63,969 nt of DNA from Agrobacterium tumefaciens (GTDB lineage: Bacteria > Pseudomonadota > Alphaproteobacteria > Rhizobiales > Rhizobiaceae), in NCBI RefSeq assembly GCF_009649785.1, contig NZ_WJOK01000029.1:1-63969 (forward strand), in the 5' to 3' direction. Made by a program: the position numbers and the translations under genes. Of this stretch, positions 43,105 through 52,677 are shown in pieces. The notes beneath the pieces were generated by a model. It worked only from the letters and a program-made list of their open reading frames with translations, had not been told where the DNA came from and searched no databases. Position 1 is the stretch's first letter; the number at the start of each line of letters is the position of its first letter.

Positions 43105-46100
43105 ATGGCTCAGGTACACCGTGTCGTATTGCGGCATTTTTCCGATTCATCATCACTGGTTGCACACGGTGATAAGGTCGATGATCGCTTCCTTGTCCAT
43201 ACTGTCGTCTTCCACGCAGCCGGTAATGAGGCAGCGTTCGCAATCGACGGAGCCAGACCATCAATCCCGTCAAACCTTGTTCACAATGATCAACTCAAAA
43301 GCGGGCTTGATCTGACAGATGAACTGCGTGCCGCCTACGCTACTTTACGGACACAGCTAAGTTCGCTTCATCTTCTTGCTCGCCAGAAAATTCTGGGCTT
43401 ACCTGAAGACGCTCAGGTCTCCGTCGAAGCGTCAGTGGTTCTTCCTGCCATGTCTGGGCAACCGGCTAATCCGAGGAAAGAAGGGCTCTACGCGAATATC
43501 GATCTCCTCCTGGCGGCTGGCAGCATACAGGGATCCTTGCGCCTTCATGTTTCCATGACTGGCGATATGCCGCAGATCGATGGCGCCTTCGGGTTTCCGA
43601 GCTTTGCTTTTGCATTTCCGGCACTGGACTTTCCGTCGCTTTCTTTGCCAGCGTTGCACCTTTCACTTCCAGAGGCTCAGGGCTGGCTTCCGAATTCCCG
43701 GATCATCTGGGACAGGCCGCCAATCCTTCGGCTCGAACAGTCGCCGACGGTTTCCCTCCGTATCGACGATGGCAGCGATCCAGGAGAGCCGCTGTCTGGA
43801 CACCTGGAAATCGAAGGCGTCTCGCTTCTCAGGATCGAACATTTCAGGGTATCCGGCCCTTTGTCTGCGATCGGGATCGAGCAATCGATCGCGATCCTCA
43901 CACCGGAACAGAAACTTGCCGATCGCACGATCAATCTCGGCCCGCTCCATCTCGGTTGGCGGAGTGTGAGCGTGGAGGCAGCGCTCAAAGCGAAAGAGTT
44001 GACTGTCACGACCAGCGTTTCAAGCTTGGCGCTTTGGGGAGACGATCCGTCAGCTTTGATCGAGGTGGGTTTCGATCTGGTCACTGTTTACAATCTTGAA
44101 ACAGCATCGTCCGAGCAACGCTTCGAAAAATTCGCGCTCCTTGCGCCAGGAACCGGTGAGGTTGGCGCCGCGATAGTACGCAGTCTTGGCGGGCTGACGC
44201 GGTTTTTTGTACCGGTCACGCTGACGCCGATCGGAGACGCCAACGAGCTTCTGACGAGGCTTGCGGAACTGGTGGAAACCGTCATCAGGTGGCTGGGTGG
44301 CCATGCCTCCAGCGCTGCACAGGCCGTTTTGGGTCTTGGCCGTGGTGTCACCGACTTCGGCCGGCGACTGTTTGACCGGCTTGGAGAACTTGGCGCCAAA
44401 AACACTACTCTGCTTCTGGAAATCCGCTGGGACAGCGCAGCGCGCCGGATCAAACAGATTATAATTTCTCGCACTGGCGATACACTCGCCGCTGGCCACA
44501 TGAGCCAGGGCGAGCTCAGTGTCGAATTCGGTGGCACCAGTTCTCCCTTTCTGGTGTTTGACCTCGTAGACAATTGGTGGGCTGTTGCAGTCGCACCGAT
44601 TACCGATGTTCTCACTGTGCAATACGCCACCGACCTCTGGCTCAATAGTGACGCGGGAATGTCTGCGACACGCAGCCAAGACGGCCGACCCCTGCTGACC
44701 ATCGACGCCAAGCTCCATCAGGCAAGTGGTAAATCGGTGTCATTGATTGCGCTGGCGCTCGTCCAGTCTGGCCAGGCACGTTTTTTGCAGAAACTCGGGG
44801 CCGGTCCGGCAGAACAGATCCGAGGCGGGGTCAGCATCGGTGTACCCCTGGTCCCAGGAGATCATGAGATCCAGATGGATCTCGACGTCAAGCTCAACCA
44901 GGACAAGCTTACATCGATCTTCCCAGTGGGCAGTGGGACGTCGCAATCGAGTGCACCGACGATCAAGGTCCTCGGGTGGACGCAGGTGTCCGCGGAGGGA
45001 ACCCTTCTAACCTATGACATCAACCTGGAGATCGATGCCAGGCTTGGCGGCAGACCATTGAATTCGACAATGCAAGGCAGTTTCGATACGCGGACGTTTA
45101 CGCTCAGGCTCAAGGCAGCGGACATCCCAATCGATTGTCCCGAGACAATCGATGTTTTTGGTGCCCGCCTTTCGGTAGAACCTCCGCAGGGCGGGATGGT
45201 ACTTCGGCTGTCCGAAGCGCCGTCGATCCGGCTTGCAAAGCTGGCACGCGCAATCCTTGCCTTCGACCAAATAGGAAGTGGCAACGAAAGTTTAAGCTTC
45301 GAAGCCGAGGGCGAACGCGGGTTTGCGCTTGGTACGGAGGGACTGGACCTGGAAGCGGACGTTGTCGAACGGCCAGTCAGGTTGCGCGGTCTCGATACGC
45401 CATTCCGTTTTTCAAGCGGCCAGGTCCGCATGGAACGCAGTCGTCTGCTATCGGCCTCCATCGTCGGCAGCGGGGCTTTACCGCCGGCGCTACTTGGCGA
45501 AGCCAAGATCGATGTGGGCATCCAGATTGGCCACGACACGTCCAGCAACGTATTCAACATTCAAAGCGCGACGGCGCGACTGGAACGGGCAAGCGAGCCG
45601 GTTATCTGCGAAGGAACGCGGTTTCATTTCGAGCTGACGCATGTTGGTCTCGGCTTCAAGTATTTTGACAATCTCGCTCATTTTTACGGTGAACTGACCG
45701 GCAGCGCCAAGTTCAGACCAAATCCGGGTGAGCTCGCCTCCGGTCTGCTGTCTCGTCTGCAAGAGGCATGCATCAATCTCGATCGTGCGCCGATCGCGGG
45801 CGATGGCCGGGCGCTTTCCAAGGCAATCAATTTCCAGGTACCGATCGATCCCCCTGCCCGGGCCACTCTCTTCAACGAGTTCGATTTCGAGCTGCGTGGG
45901 GTTGGTTTTCACCCCGCATTTGATGGGTGGAGCGATAATCCTCCTGCGGTCGCTCTCTCTGGCCAGGCGCGGTTCACCGACTCCTTCGACGTTGTGCAAC
46001 CAAGTTTTGAATTTCATAAGCTTTGGGTTGCACGGCCGGAGAACGGCAAAACCCTGCCCCGCGTCAGGATGGATGGCCTTGGCGTTGGCCTGAAGATTGG

Positions 46101-49100
46101 CGCCATAGGTGAATTCGAGGCGACGGCGATCGCCGTCGACGGCTCACTTCCCAGCCTCTACGCACCCGATGTATTGCCTGCGAACGTGACAGCGCAAGGC
46201 TTTCTCGCTTCAGGGCGCCTGATGCTGAAAGGCTGGGCTGCGATGTCTGGCGCTGCGGGGTTCCTGGAGCTTGAGCGCAAGGATCATCCCGGCGACAGGA
46301 GACTGTCGTTCTTCGTCTACGCGCAGCAGGAACAGCTGGCAGAGCCGATCCCGACACCTGTCGGGACGTTATATCTGAGAGAAGTCGGCTTTGGCCTTGG
46401 GTACCGATACACGCTCGCAGCACTTGCCCAGACCGAAACACTCACGGATCCCCGCGACCTCATAACAGTTCTGGATCCCATTTCGAAACGTCAGGGCGAT
46501 CTTGCTTCCTTTTCGGCTTGGCAGCCAGAGGTAACGGGAGATCGGGTTACCCTCGCGATGCGCGCACTTTTCAGTGTCACGACCGCGTCATCCCCCACTG
46601 TCTACAATGAGCAGGGGGAAAAGGATCTGGATAATCCGGTTCTTTTTGACGTGGTTGCGGCACTGCGCAGTGACCTAACCTTCCTGCTTTCGGCGCGCGC
46701 CTGGGTAGCCGTCAACTATGCAGACTGGCGCAACGGCCAAAAGGAATGGCGAGAGAAGCCGCTTCTGCGAGGCTACCTCTATATATCGGCACCAAAGAAA
46801 ACCTTCCTAGGCAGGCTGATATCAGACAAGACGGGGTATATTGGCGAACATCCAAAACTGCCCGAGCCACTGAAGAAGGCGCTGAAAAGCGTCGAGTTCA
46901 GCTCAACCCTTTACATTACGCCGGGTCTTTATCATCACGAACTTGGATGGCCGTATGAGCTTAAGCTCGAACTGGGGACACCGAAAGACAAGATCTATGT
47001 TGCGCTGAGCGGCGGCATGGTCGTGCGTATCGAGGATGGAGCAATCCTCCACGGCCTTGCTTTTGCCGCTCGCGGCCATGTAAAAGTCGGAGGACGGGCG
47101 GGTGGCAGTGTCGGAGCCTCTGCCGAAGCCGTCGCGAATTTCGCGCTCGACAGTAAATTCATTGCCTATGTCAGTGCGGCGAGGCCAATCGAGAGCCTGT
47201 TTTACGGCCGCATGCAGCTCGCAATCGCGCTCGATTTTTCCATAAGTTTCTGGGTCGACACGAAGTTCTTTTCAGCTTCTGCGAGTTGGGTCGAACGCGT
47301 CGATGTCGGGGTCGATCTGGAACTGGCTGTGAGCCCGCAAGGCATTGGCGCACACGCCCGGGCGTCCCTGTCGATCCGCCGCTTTGGGCGCGGTCTTCGT
47401 CTCGGTGTATCGCTGGGTGTCAATGAGGCAATGCTGGGGAACGCGCGCGCCCGCGTTGAACGCTTCATGGCTCTGGGGCTTGGAGCGACGGTTCCGGATT
47501 CGGCAAGTGGCCTTGCACCTCTGCCAGAGCCAGCCAGAGCACAAAGGGCAATGGCTGGCGACCGCGCCCTGGACGCGCTCGCGAAGCGTCGGGACGCAAA
47601 TCCTCTTCCGCCTGGGGATGAGGCAGCACGAACACCAGGCCCTCCTGTCACTGGAGAGGCAATCTCGGGGTGTGATTTTTGGGCAATCGTCTTTCCGATC
47701 AAGGGCAGCAACGGTCGCGCCATCCTGCAGTTCGTGCCGCGCGATCCAGAGCCTGAAAAAGATGTAATGTTCATACCGGATCGCGACCACGGCGATTTCT
47801 TTGTATCGCCGTTCCCCTCATTGAACAGCAGTGATCCGCATCTAACGGATGGGCATGAATATCTTCTCATGACCGATGTGGATGACGTTTTATCCACGCT
47901 GCTAGAAGGTGCAGCGAAGACGGCCCGGACTGCGTCTCGAAAGCCTAACTGGGACAAAATCATCGACCGAAGCTCCGGCTCCACCGTCGCGGACCTTGTG
48001 TCAACCGGATTTCTTGCACCGAAATCCGGTCGCTTTACCCAGCCGAAATCTGAGCTTAGCGTTGCAGCAGGGCCAGACGAGCGGGCTGATACGATCGGAT
48101 GCCTGGAGGCGCGCGGCGGCCTGATAGGGCTGATTTGCGATCGCGCCAAGCAGCTGGCAGAGGCATCGACGTCTGGCTGGGTGACTGCATCACCTGATGT
48201 CATCGATCCCCGCTTTTTTGGGCTGACGTTTGAAATAGGTATCGATGATCCCAAGGTCCCCCTTGGCGTCACGCTCGACACACTCTTCAGTCCCAACGAC
48301 GCCGGGATCGGACCCCGAATGGCGAAGTTTACCATCTCGAAATCGGACGACACGGCAAACGGCACGCCCAGGATTTCCACTGTGGCACTGCTCAATCCGA
48401 TCGAGCGGATGTTCGCCAATGCACAGCCCCAACTGGCAAAGCCGAAAGGCGTCATCGAAGGGGACACGGTCAAGCTTTATTGGCAGCTTCTCCCGGCATG
48501 GGGGATGTTCGCCAGCGATTACGACGAACCGGAAAACCATCTCCTGCATTACGCGATCCAGCGCCACATCAGGGTTGGGAACGACCTCAGCAAACGCTTC
48601 TTCAGCAACTGGCTTTCCAAGCGCGGCAAGGCAATCGACGCAATGGCGGCAGCTGGAGGGGACGATTTCCAGGCGCTGGACGACCTGAAGGATCTCCCCG
48701 ACGATCTGCGTCGGGCGATCCTCTTCTTCCAGCGGTATAAACCCGCTCAGCCTGTAAGCCAGACGCAATCGATAGAGTATGAAGGCCATCTTGAAGTCTG
48801 GAATAAAAACTTCGGGACCGAGAAACCCACGCTTGTCTATTCCGTTGTGTCGATCGACAATGCCGGTACGAAAACGGACCCGTCCCTGCCGATCTGCGTC
48901 GATCTGCCAGAGCCTGAAGCAAGACGCCGCAGGCCGCTCACGAGGCTCGGCATCGAATTCGACTATGTTTCTGAGGCAGGCAAGGAATTCACGTTCCCGC
49001 GAAAGGATGATGTCCTTCCGGCCCGGCTTTCCGTCTTCATGCAGAAGGAGGACACCAAGGACGCAGACGGTAAATACAGGAAGCCGACCGAGATCGAACT

Positions 49101-52100
49101 GTACATTGACAGCGAAGATGGAGAGCGATCCGGCATTTACGGTGCGGACCTTCTCGACGTTGAACGCCATTATAAAAGGTTTGTCGACCCTGTTTGCAAC
49201 GCAACCGATACCTTGACCTGGGACAGGAAAGAAGCAGGTTCCGTTCCAGTCAATCTTTACCTTATCGAGCCCGGCCATAGCGATCTGACAATTGCCCCGA
49301 TCACACTGTATTGCAAAGCGGAGCTCTTGCTCCAACTCACGTCGCCTGGCCACCGTTCGACACAGATTTTTGCGCGGCTTCCAGGAAAGCCCCTTGAACC
49401 TTCACACTGGACACTTTGTGACCTCAAGATAAGGATCGCTCGCAAGCCACAAGGTGACACTCCACCACTGACCGGCAATCAACCGGACGATTTTATCGCT
49501 CCCGTCGCAGAATTCGAGCTTCCGCGTGTCGCAGCCCCTCGTCTTCTCGGTTACGCTGCCATGTCGGCTGAGAAGGGCCTTCTCCATCATTTGGTGCCCC
49601 TTCCGGGAGCGGAATTCAATGGGTCCGACAAGCTCACGCTCCGAACTGACGTTAAAGGGCGGAGCGCGATAAAGCTGAGCTGGAATGCACGGCCGACAGA
49701 TCTGTGCGACGGCACAGCGATCCGTCCGGACCTCATCGGCGGTTTCGATGTCTTTACCGCCTCGCGCGACCGGGAACCGCCCCAATCTGCTCCATTGTCG
49801 GCAGCTGAGCTCGCAAGGCTCGCCCGACCGCTGGGGCGCGTACTTGTCAAACCGCGTGCCCTTGCAAACAGCGAGCCGGCCATGATCGAGGATCTTTCAA
49901 AACTTCTTGTCGCCTATCCGAGCGAAACGTTGCGGTCACGCGAACAGGGATGGTTTTCCGCGTCGCAATCGCGATTGATCTGGCCAGAGAGAACAGCACG
50001 GCGAGCTCTGATGCTTGTCCCCGACGAAGGATTGATCGGCGAACTCTTCGGTCACGGCCAGCCAGGCGAAATGCGGGTGCGGCTTCTGGAGGTCGAACAC
50101 AGGACAGATCGCGAAACGTCCGTTCCTGCACGCATGGTGCTGAACACGGACGGAGCGCTGCTGGCCAAAGACGCTCTGGCAGAACCAGATGCGGCAGATG
50201 GTAAATGGCAACACGTCAAGATCACACACCTGACCCCGCAGCTTGCCCGTGCCGTTCTCCAGGGCCTTGATCGGGAAGAAAAGGCACCGGCGTACGCACA
50301 AGGCCGTCTTGAGATTGCCTATCGTTCGGGCGGGGTGGCGCGGACTGCGTCGGTCGACGTGTCCTTCAATAGTGAACTGCATCCCGTTCTTGCCGATGTC
50401 ATCGACCTGTTGCGCTATCAGAAGGACGATTTCAGCAGAGCGACTGGATACCGACGATACGAGCCGGTACTCGAAGGTGCCCCAGCCGCGCAGGCAGGCG
50501 TCATAGTGGATGGGGGAAACAGCGCAGCGGCGAATCGGCTTCGTGCCGCGCAGCTGCTGAGCGATACCGCACCCGAGCGCGACAAGGGCGGCTGGGCTGC
50601 CCTACGTCAGCTTGGCCTTGCCGCGGGTTTTCGCCTCTGGGATACCGTGTTCGAGGACTGGGTGAAGCCGACGGACCTGAAAGACCAGTTTGAGTGGGCC
50701 TGGAAGCTGGCGATTGCACGTAACAGCGGCTCAAGCTGGAAATTCGGTACGCCGTTCATCGAACAGTTCTTCGATCCGGAAGAGCTTCTGATCGTCGGTG
50801 GCGAGGATCGCATCCACAGGCCACGTCATACTTCGCCCAAGGGGCTTCCTCTCGTACAGATTTCTCTCAGACCGACGATAGACAGGCTTCATTCGGACGG
50901 AGACGACAGGCAGAAGCCGATGATTCAGTATTTCAAACTCGATATCGACAAACCGTCAACACTTACCGCTGACGCACTGAGCCGAAGCTTCCACGGCGAT
51001 GTCATTATTGAATTCCGGACTGCGGAGGCGCGCAACACTCAAAGTGTCTGGGTCGGAAGTTTCTCGAAGCTCCGCGGCGACGAGTTCGAACCTCTTTCCG
51101 AATATACCTTCATGCCTCCCACGAATGGTTTGAAGCTTGTCGCGCGGGCCGTCATCTTCAACGGACGGTTTTCACCCGGCCAGGCAGCCGAACAGATCCA
51201 GGGATGCTTCAGCAGTGGCTGGCCCAAGACCGAACCGATCCTGTGGACACCTCTCGAAAGCAACGATCCGCCGGTCAACCCATATCTCATGTTCGATGAC
51301 CTGCCGCTGGAAGTCGCGCGACGGATAGAGGACCTCAGGGGCAATGGCCACCATCGGCTACGCCAACTGGCTGGACCCCGCTATGAGGGTTGGACAAACA
51401 CTCTCGACGAAACGGGGGCGATCCGAAGATGGGAGAAACGCTTCTTTCAACATGGCATTGCTCACTGGAGGGACGATTTCCAGCATGTTGGTTTTGCGGT
51501 CGCCACGATGGACGCGCCGGCGGCGTTGCGGCGAACGCCAGATGCGCGAGGCCGCATCAGCGTTCTTTGGATCGACGAAAGTCACCTTGGCTCGTGGCGA
51601 CGGTTTTACATTCGTCCGTTCGGTCGCTACGATCATCTTGCCGAAGCGAGCGGCTGGCCCTGCGCCGACGCGAGCTGCCTTGTCGAAACCGATTTCGGCG
51701 GCGCCGTTTCAAGCACGCCGTGGATAGATGTCACCCTGGATCGCACGCGCGAAGTGGCAAGACCGGTTCTTCTGGCCAGTGCCTATTCCGCTGACGCCAA
51801 GGCACTGATTGCTGTTGTTGCGCACTCCGACGAGGAGGTTCTGGCCAGCGCCAATATCCCTCAGGCCGGAGCCCGCCAGATTGGTTCGTCCGACATCGGG
51901 TGGAGACATCGGTTGCGCACGTCGGCTCTGCCCTGGGTGGCGTCAATGCTGCCGGGCACGCCAGACCGGCCACCGCTACGCTCGAAGCTGCTTGCCGCAC
52001 CCGATACCGGAGCATTGAGCAAGTGGCTGATTGATCAGGCCACGCCACCGGCCAGGGGCACGACCGTCAAGCGAGGCCTCCCGGATATCTGGCGCGGTGC

Positions 52101-52677
52101 CAATGCAGTTGCTGCCTACGACCTCCCGTACTTCTTCGAGTACGAGGTTCTGTTGTCGAATAGCGCAGGGGTCGCGAGTTCGACGCCGGTTTCCTCAGCG
52201 CTTCCGACGCCGGATGCTGCAACCGATATTGACTGGAAGGACACACCCCGGATCGTAACCGATACACACAGCCGCGAAACCACGATCACCTTCCCGCTTG
52301 CCCGCTACGTGGACTGCATGGACAAGGACAGCCGAGATGCCTGGTACGACGTCAATCATTCCTCCGCAGCACTCTTCGAGCTGCCCGACCCGGCTCTCGT
52401 CTACCGTTTTCAGATGATCTCGCCCGATGGAGATATTCGTTCGCCGGAGTTCGATCTCGAAGCCGACGCGCAACTCGGTGCCTATGCGATCCGAGTGACA
52501 GGACGGAACTTTGACCTGAAACGGGTCGAGAGACCAACAAAGAACGGCCGGCAATGGTCTGTGAGCTTCACGCTCCGATCAAACGGCACCGGAATGGGAG
52601 GCCTTGCCACGGTCGAAGCCGTCCCGATACGCAACACGATCCGGCTTCGACCGGTCAACATCGGGGAACTGTCATGA
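43105..52677 (+). CDS. Giant unidentified protein A, 3190 residues
   Basis: An uninterrupted 9.6-kb gene with GGGGGA 5 bases before the ATG (MAQVHRVVLRHFSDSSSLVA). No signal peptide and no clear membrane helix, so the product starts in the cytoplasm. Residues about 163-192 form a Phe/Leu-Pro repeat (FPSFAFAFPALDFPSLSLPA). Up to about 1450 the chain is strand-rich, with alternating polar/hydrophobic patterns (for example around 1330-1440, ARASLSIRRFGRGLRLGVSL). A charged, proline-rich linker lies at about 1465-1530. The C-terminal half contains segments like fibronectin/Ig-type strands (GVIEGDTVKLYWQLLPAWGM near 1783). No Rhs/YD repeats, ATPase motif or sheath/tail signature. I do not recognise the family. 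Its TGA overlaps the next ATG. Confidence 0.9.
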   Translation: MAQVHRVVLRHFSDSSSLVAHGDKVDDRFLVHTVVFHAAGNEAAFAIDGARPSIPSNLVHNDQLKSGLDLTDELRAAYATLRTQLSSLHLLARQKILGLPEDAQVSVEASVVLPAMSGQPANPRKEGLYANIDLLLAAGSIQGSLRLHVSMTGDMPQIDGAFGFPSFAFAFPALDFPSLSLPALHLSLPEAQGWLPNSRIIWDRPPILRLEQSPTVSLRIDDGSDPGEPLSGHLEIEGVSLLRIEHFRVSGPLSAIGIEQSIAILTPEQKLADRTINLGPLHLGWRSVSVEAALKAKELTVTTSVSSLALWGDDPSALIEVGFDLVTVYNLETASSEQRFEKFALLAPGTGEVGAAIVRSLGGLTRFFVPVTLTPIGDANELLTRLAELVETVIRWLGGHASSAAQAVLGLGRGVTDFGRRLFDRLGELGAKNTTLLLEIRWDSAARRIKQIIISRTGDTLAAGHMSQGELSVEFGGTSSPFLVFDLVDNWWAVAVAPITDVLTVQYATDLWLNSDAGMSATRSQDGRPLLTIDAKLHQASGKSVSLIALALVQSGQARFLQKLGAGPAEQIRGGVSIGVPLVPGDHEIQMDLDVKLNQDKLTSIFPVGSGTSQSSAPTIKVLGWTQVSAEGTLLTYDINLEIDARLGGRPLNSTMQGSFDTRTFTLRLKAADIPIDCPETIDVFGARLSVEPPQGGMVLRLSEAPSIRLAKLARAILAFDQIGSGNESLSFEAEGERGFALGTEGLDLEADVVERPVRLRGLDTPFRFSSGQVRMERSRLLSASIVGSGALPPALLGEAKIDVGIQIGHDTSSNVFNIQSATARLERASEPVICEGTRFHFELTHVGLGFKYFDNLAHFYGELTGSAKFRPNPGELASGLLSRLQEACINLDRAPIAGDGRALSKAINFQVPIDPPARATLFNEFDFELRGVGFHPAFDGWSDNPPAVALSGQARFTDSFDVVQPSFEFHKLWVARPENGKTLPRVRMDGLGVGLKIGAIGEFEATAIAVDGSLPSLYAPDVLPANVTAQGFLASGRLMLKGWAAMSGAAGFLELERKDHPGDRRLSFFVYAQQEQLAEPIPTPVGTLYLREVGFGLGYRYTLAALAQTETLTDPRDLITVLDPISKRQGDLASFSAWQPEVTGDRVTLAMRALFSVTTASSPTVYNEQGEKDLDNPVLFDVVAALRSDLTFLLSARAWVAVNYADWRNGQKEWREKPLLRGYLYISAPKKTFLGRLISDKTGYIGEHPKLPEPLKKALKSVEFSSTLYITPGLYHHELGWPYELKLELGTPKDKIYVALSGGMVVRIEDGAILHGLAFAARGHVKVGGRAGGSVGASAEAVANFALDSKFIAYVSAARPIESLFYGRMQLAIALDFSISFWVDTKFFSASASWVERVDVGVDLELAVSPQGIGAHARASLSIRRFGRGLRLGVSLGVNEAMLGNARARVERFMALGLGATVPDSASGLAPLPEPARAQRAMAGDRALDALAKRRDANPLPPGDEAARTPGPPVTGEAISGCDFWAIVFPIKGSNGRAILQFVPRDPEPEKDVMFIPDRDHGDFFVSPFPSLNSSDPHLTDGHEYLLMTDVDDVLSTLLEGAAKTARTASRKPNWDKIIDRSSGSTVADLVSTGFLAPKSGRFTQPKSELSVAAGPDERADTIGCLEARGGLIGLICDRAKQLAEASTSGWVTASPDVIDPRFFGLTFEIGIDDPKVPLGVTLDTLFSPNDAGIGPRMAKFTISKSDDTANGTPRISTVALLNPIERMFANAQPQLAKPKGVIEGDTVKLYWQLLPAWGMFASDYDEPENHLLHYAIQRHIRVGNDLSKRFFSNWLSKRGKAIDAMAAAGGDDFQALDDLKDLPDDLRRAILFFQRYKPAQPVSQTQSIEYEGHLEVWNKNFGTEKPTLVYSVVSIDNAGTKTDPSLPICVDLPEPEARRRRPLTRLGIEFDYVSEAGKEFTFPRKDDVLPARLSVFMQKEDTKDADGKYRKPTEIELYIDSEDGERSGIYGADLLDVERHYKRFVDPVCNATDTLTWDRKEAGSVPVNLYLIEPGHSDLTIAPITLYCKAELLLQLTSPGHRSTQIFARLPGKPLEPSHWTLCDLKIRIARKPQGDTPPLTGNQPDDFIAPVAEFELPRVAAPRLLGYAAMSAEKGLLHHLVPLPGAEFNGSDKLTLRTDVKGRSAIKLSWNARPTDLCDGTAIRPDLIGGFDVFTASRDREPPQSAPLSAAELARLARPLGRVLVKPRALANSEPAMIEDLSKLLVAYPSETLRSREQGWFSASQSRLIWPERTARRALMLVPDEGLIGELFGHGQPGEMRVRLLEVEHRTDRETSVPARMVLNTDGALLAKDALAEPDAADGKWQHVKITHLTPQLARAVLQGLDREEKAPAYAQGRLEIAYRSGGVARTASVDVSFNSELHPVLADVIDLLRYQKDDFSRATGYRRYEPVLEGAPAAQAGVIVDGGNSAAANRLRAAQLLSDTAPERDKGGWAALRQLGLAAGFRLWDTVFEDWVKPTDLKDQFEWAWKLAIARNSGSSWKFGTPFIEQFFDPEELLIVGGEDRIHRPRHTSPKGLPLVQISLRPTIDRLHSDGDDRQKPMIQYFKLDIDKPSTLTADALSRSFHGDVIIEFRTAEARNTQSVWVGSFSKLRGDEFEPLSEYTFMPPTNGLKLVARAVIFNGRFSPGQAAEQIQGCFSSGWPKTEPILWTPLESNDPPVNPYLMFDDLPLEVARRIEDLRGNGHHRLRQLAGPRYEGWTNTLDETGAIRRWEKRFFQHGIAHWRDDFQHVGFAVATMDAPAALRRTPDARGRISVLWIDESHLGSWRRFYIRPFGRYDHLAEASGWPCADASCLVETDFGGAVSSTPWIDVTLDRTREVARPVLLASAYSADAKALIAVVAHSDEEVLASANIPQAGARQIGSSDIGWRHRLRTSALPWVASMLPGTPDRPPLRSKLLAAPDTGALSKWLIDQATPPARGTTVKRGLPDIWRGANAVAAYDLPYFFEYEVLLSNSAGVASSTPVSSALPTPDAATDIDWKDTPRIVTDTHSRETTITFPLARYVDCMDKDSRDAWYDVNHSSAALFELPDPALVYRFQMISPDGDIRSPEFDLEADAQLGAYAIRVTGRNFDLKRVERPTKNGRQWSVSFTLRSNGTGMGGLATVEAVPIRNTIRLRPVNIGELS

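Noticed and set aside
47202..49353. Long minus-strand open frames (423 and 387 codons) inside giant gene A
   Set aside because: They are Arg/Ser-rich or low in protein character, as expected for shadows of a GC-rich coding strand, and lack start signals.
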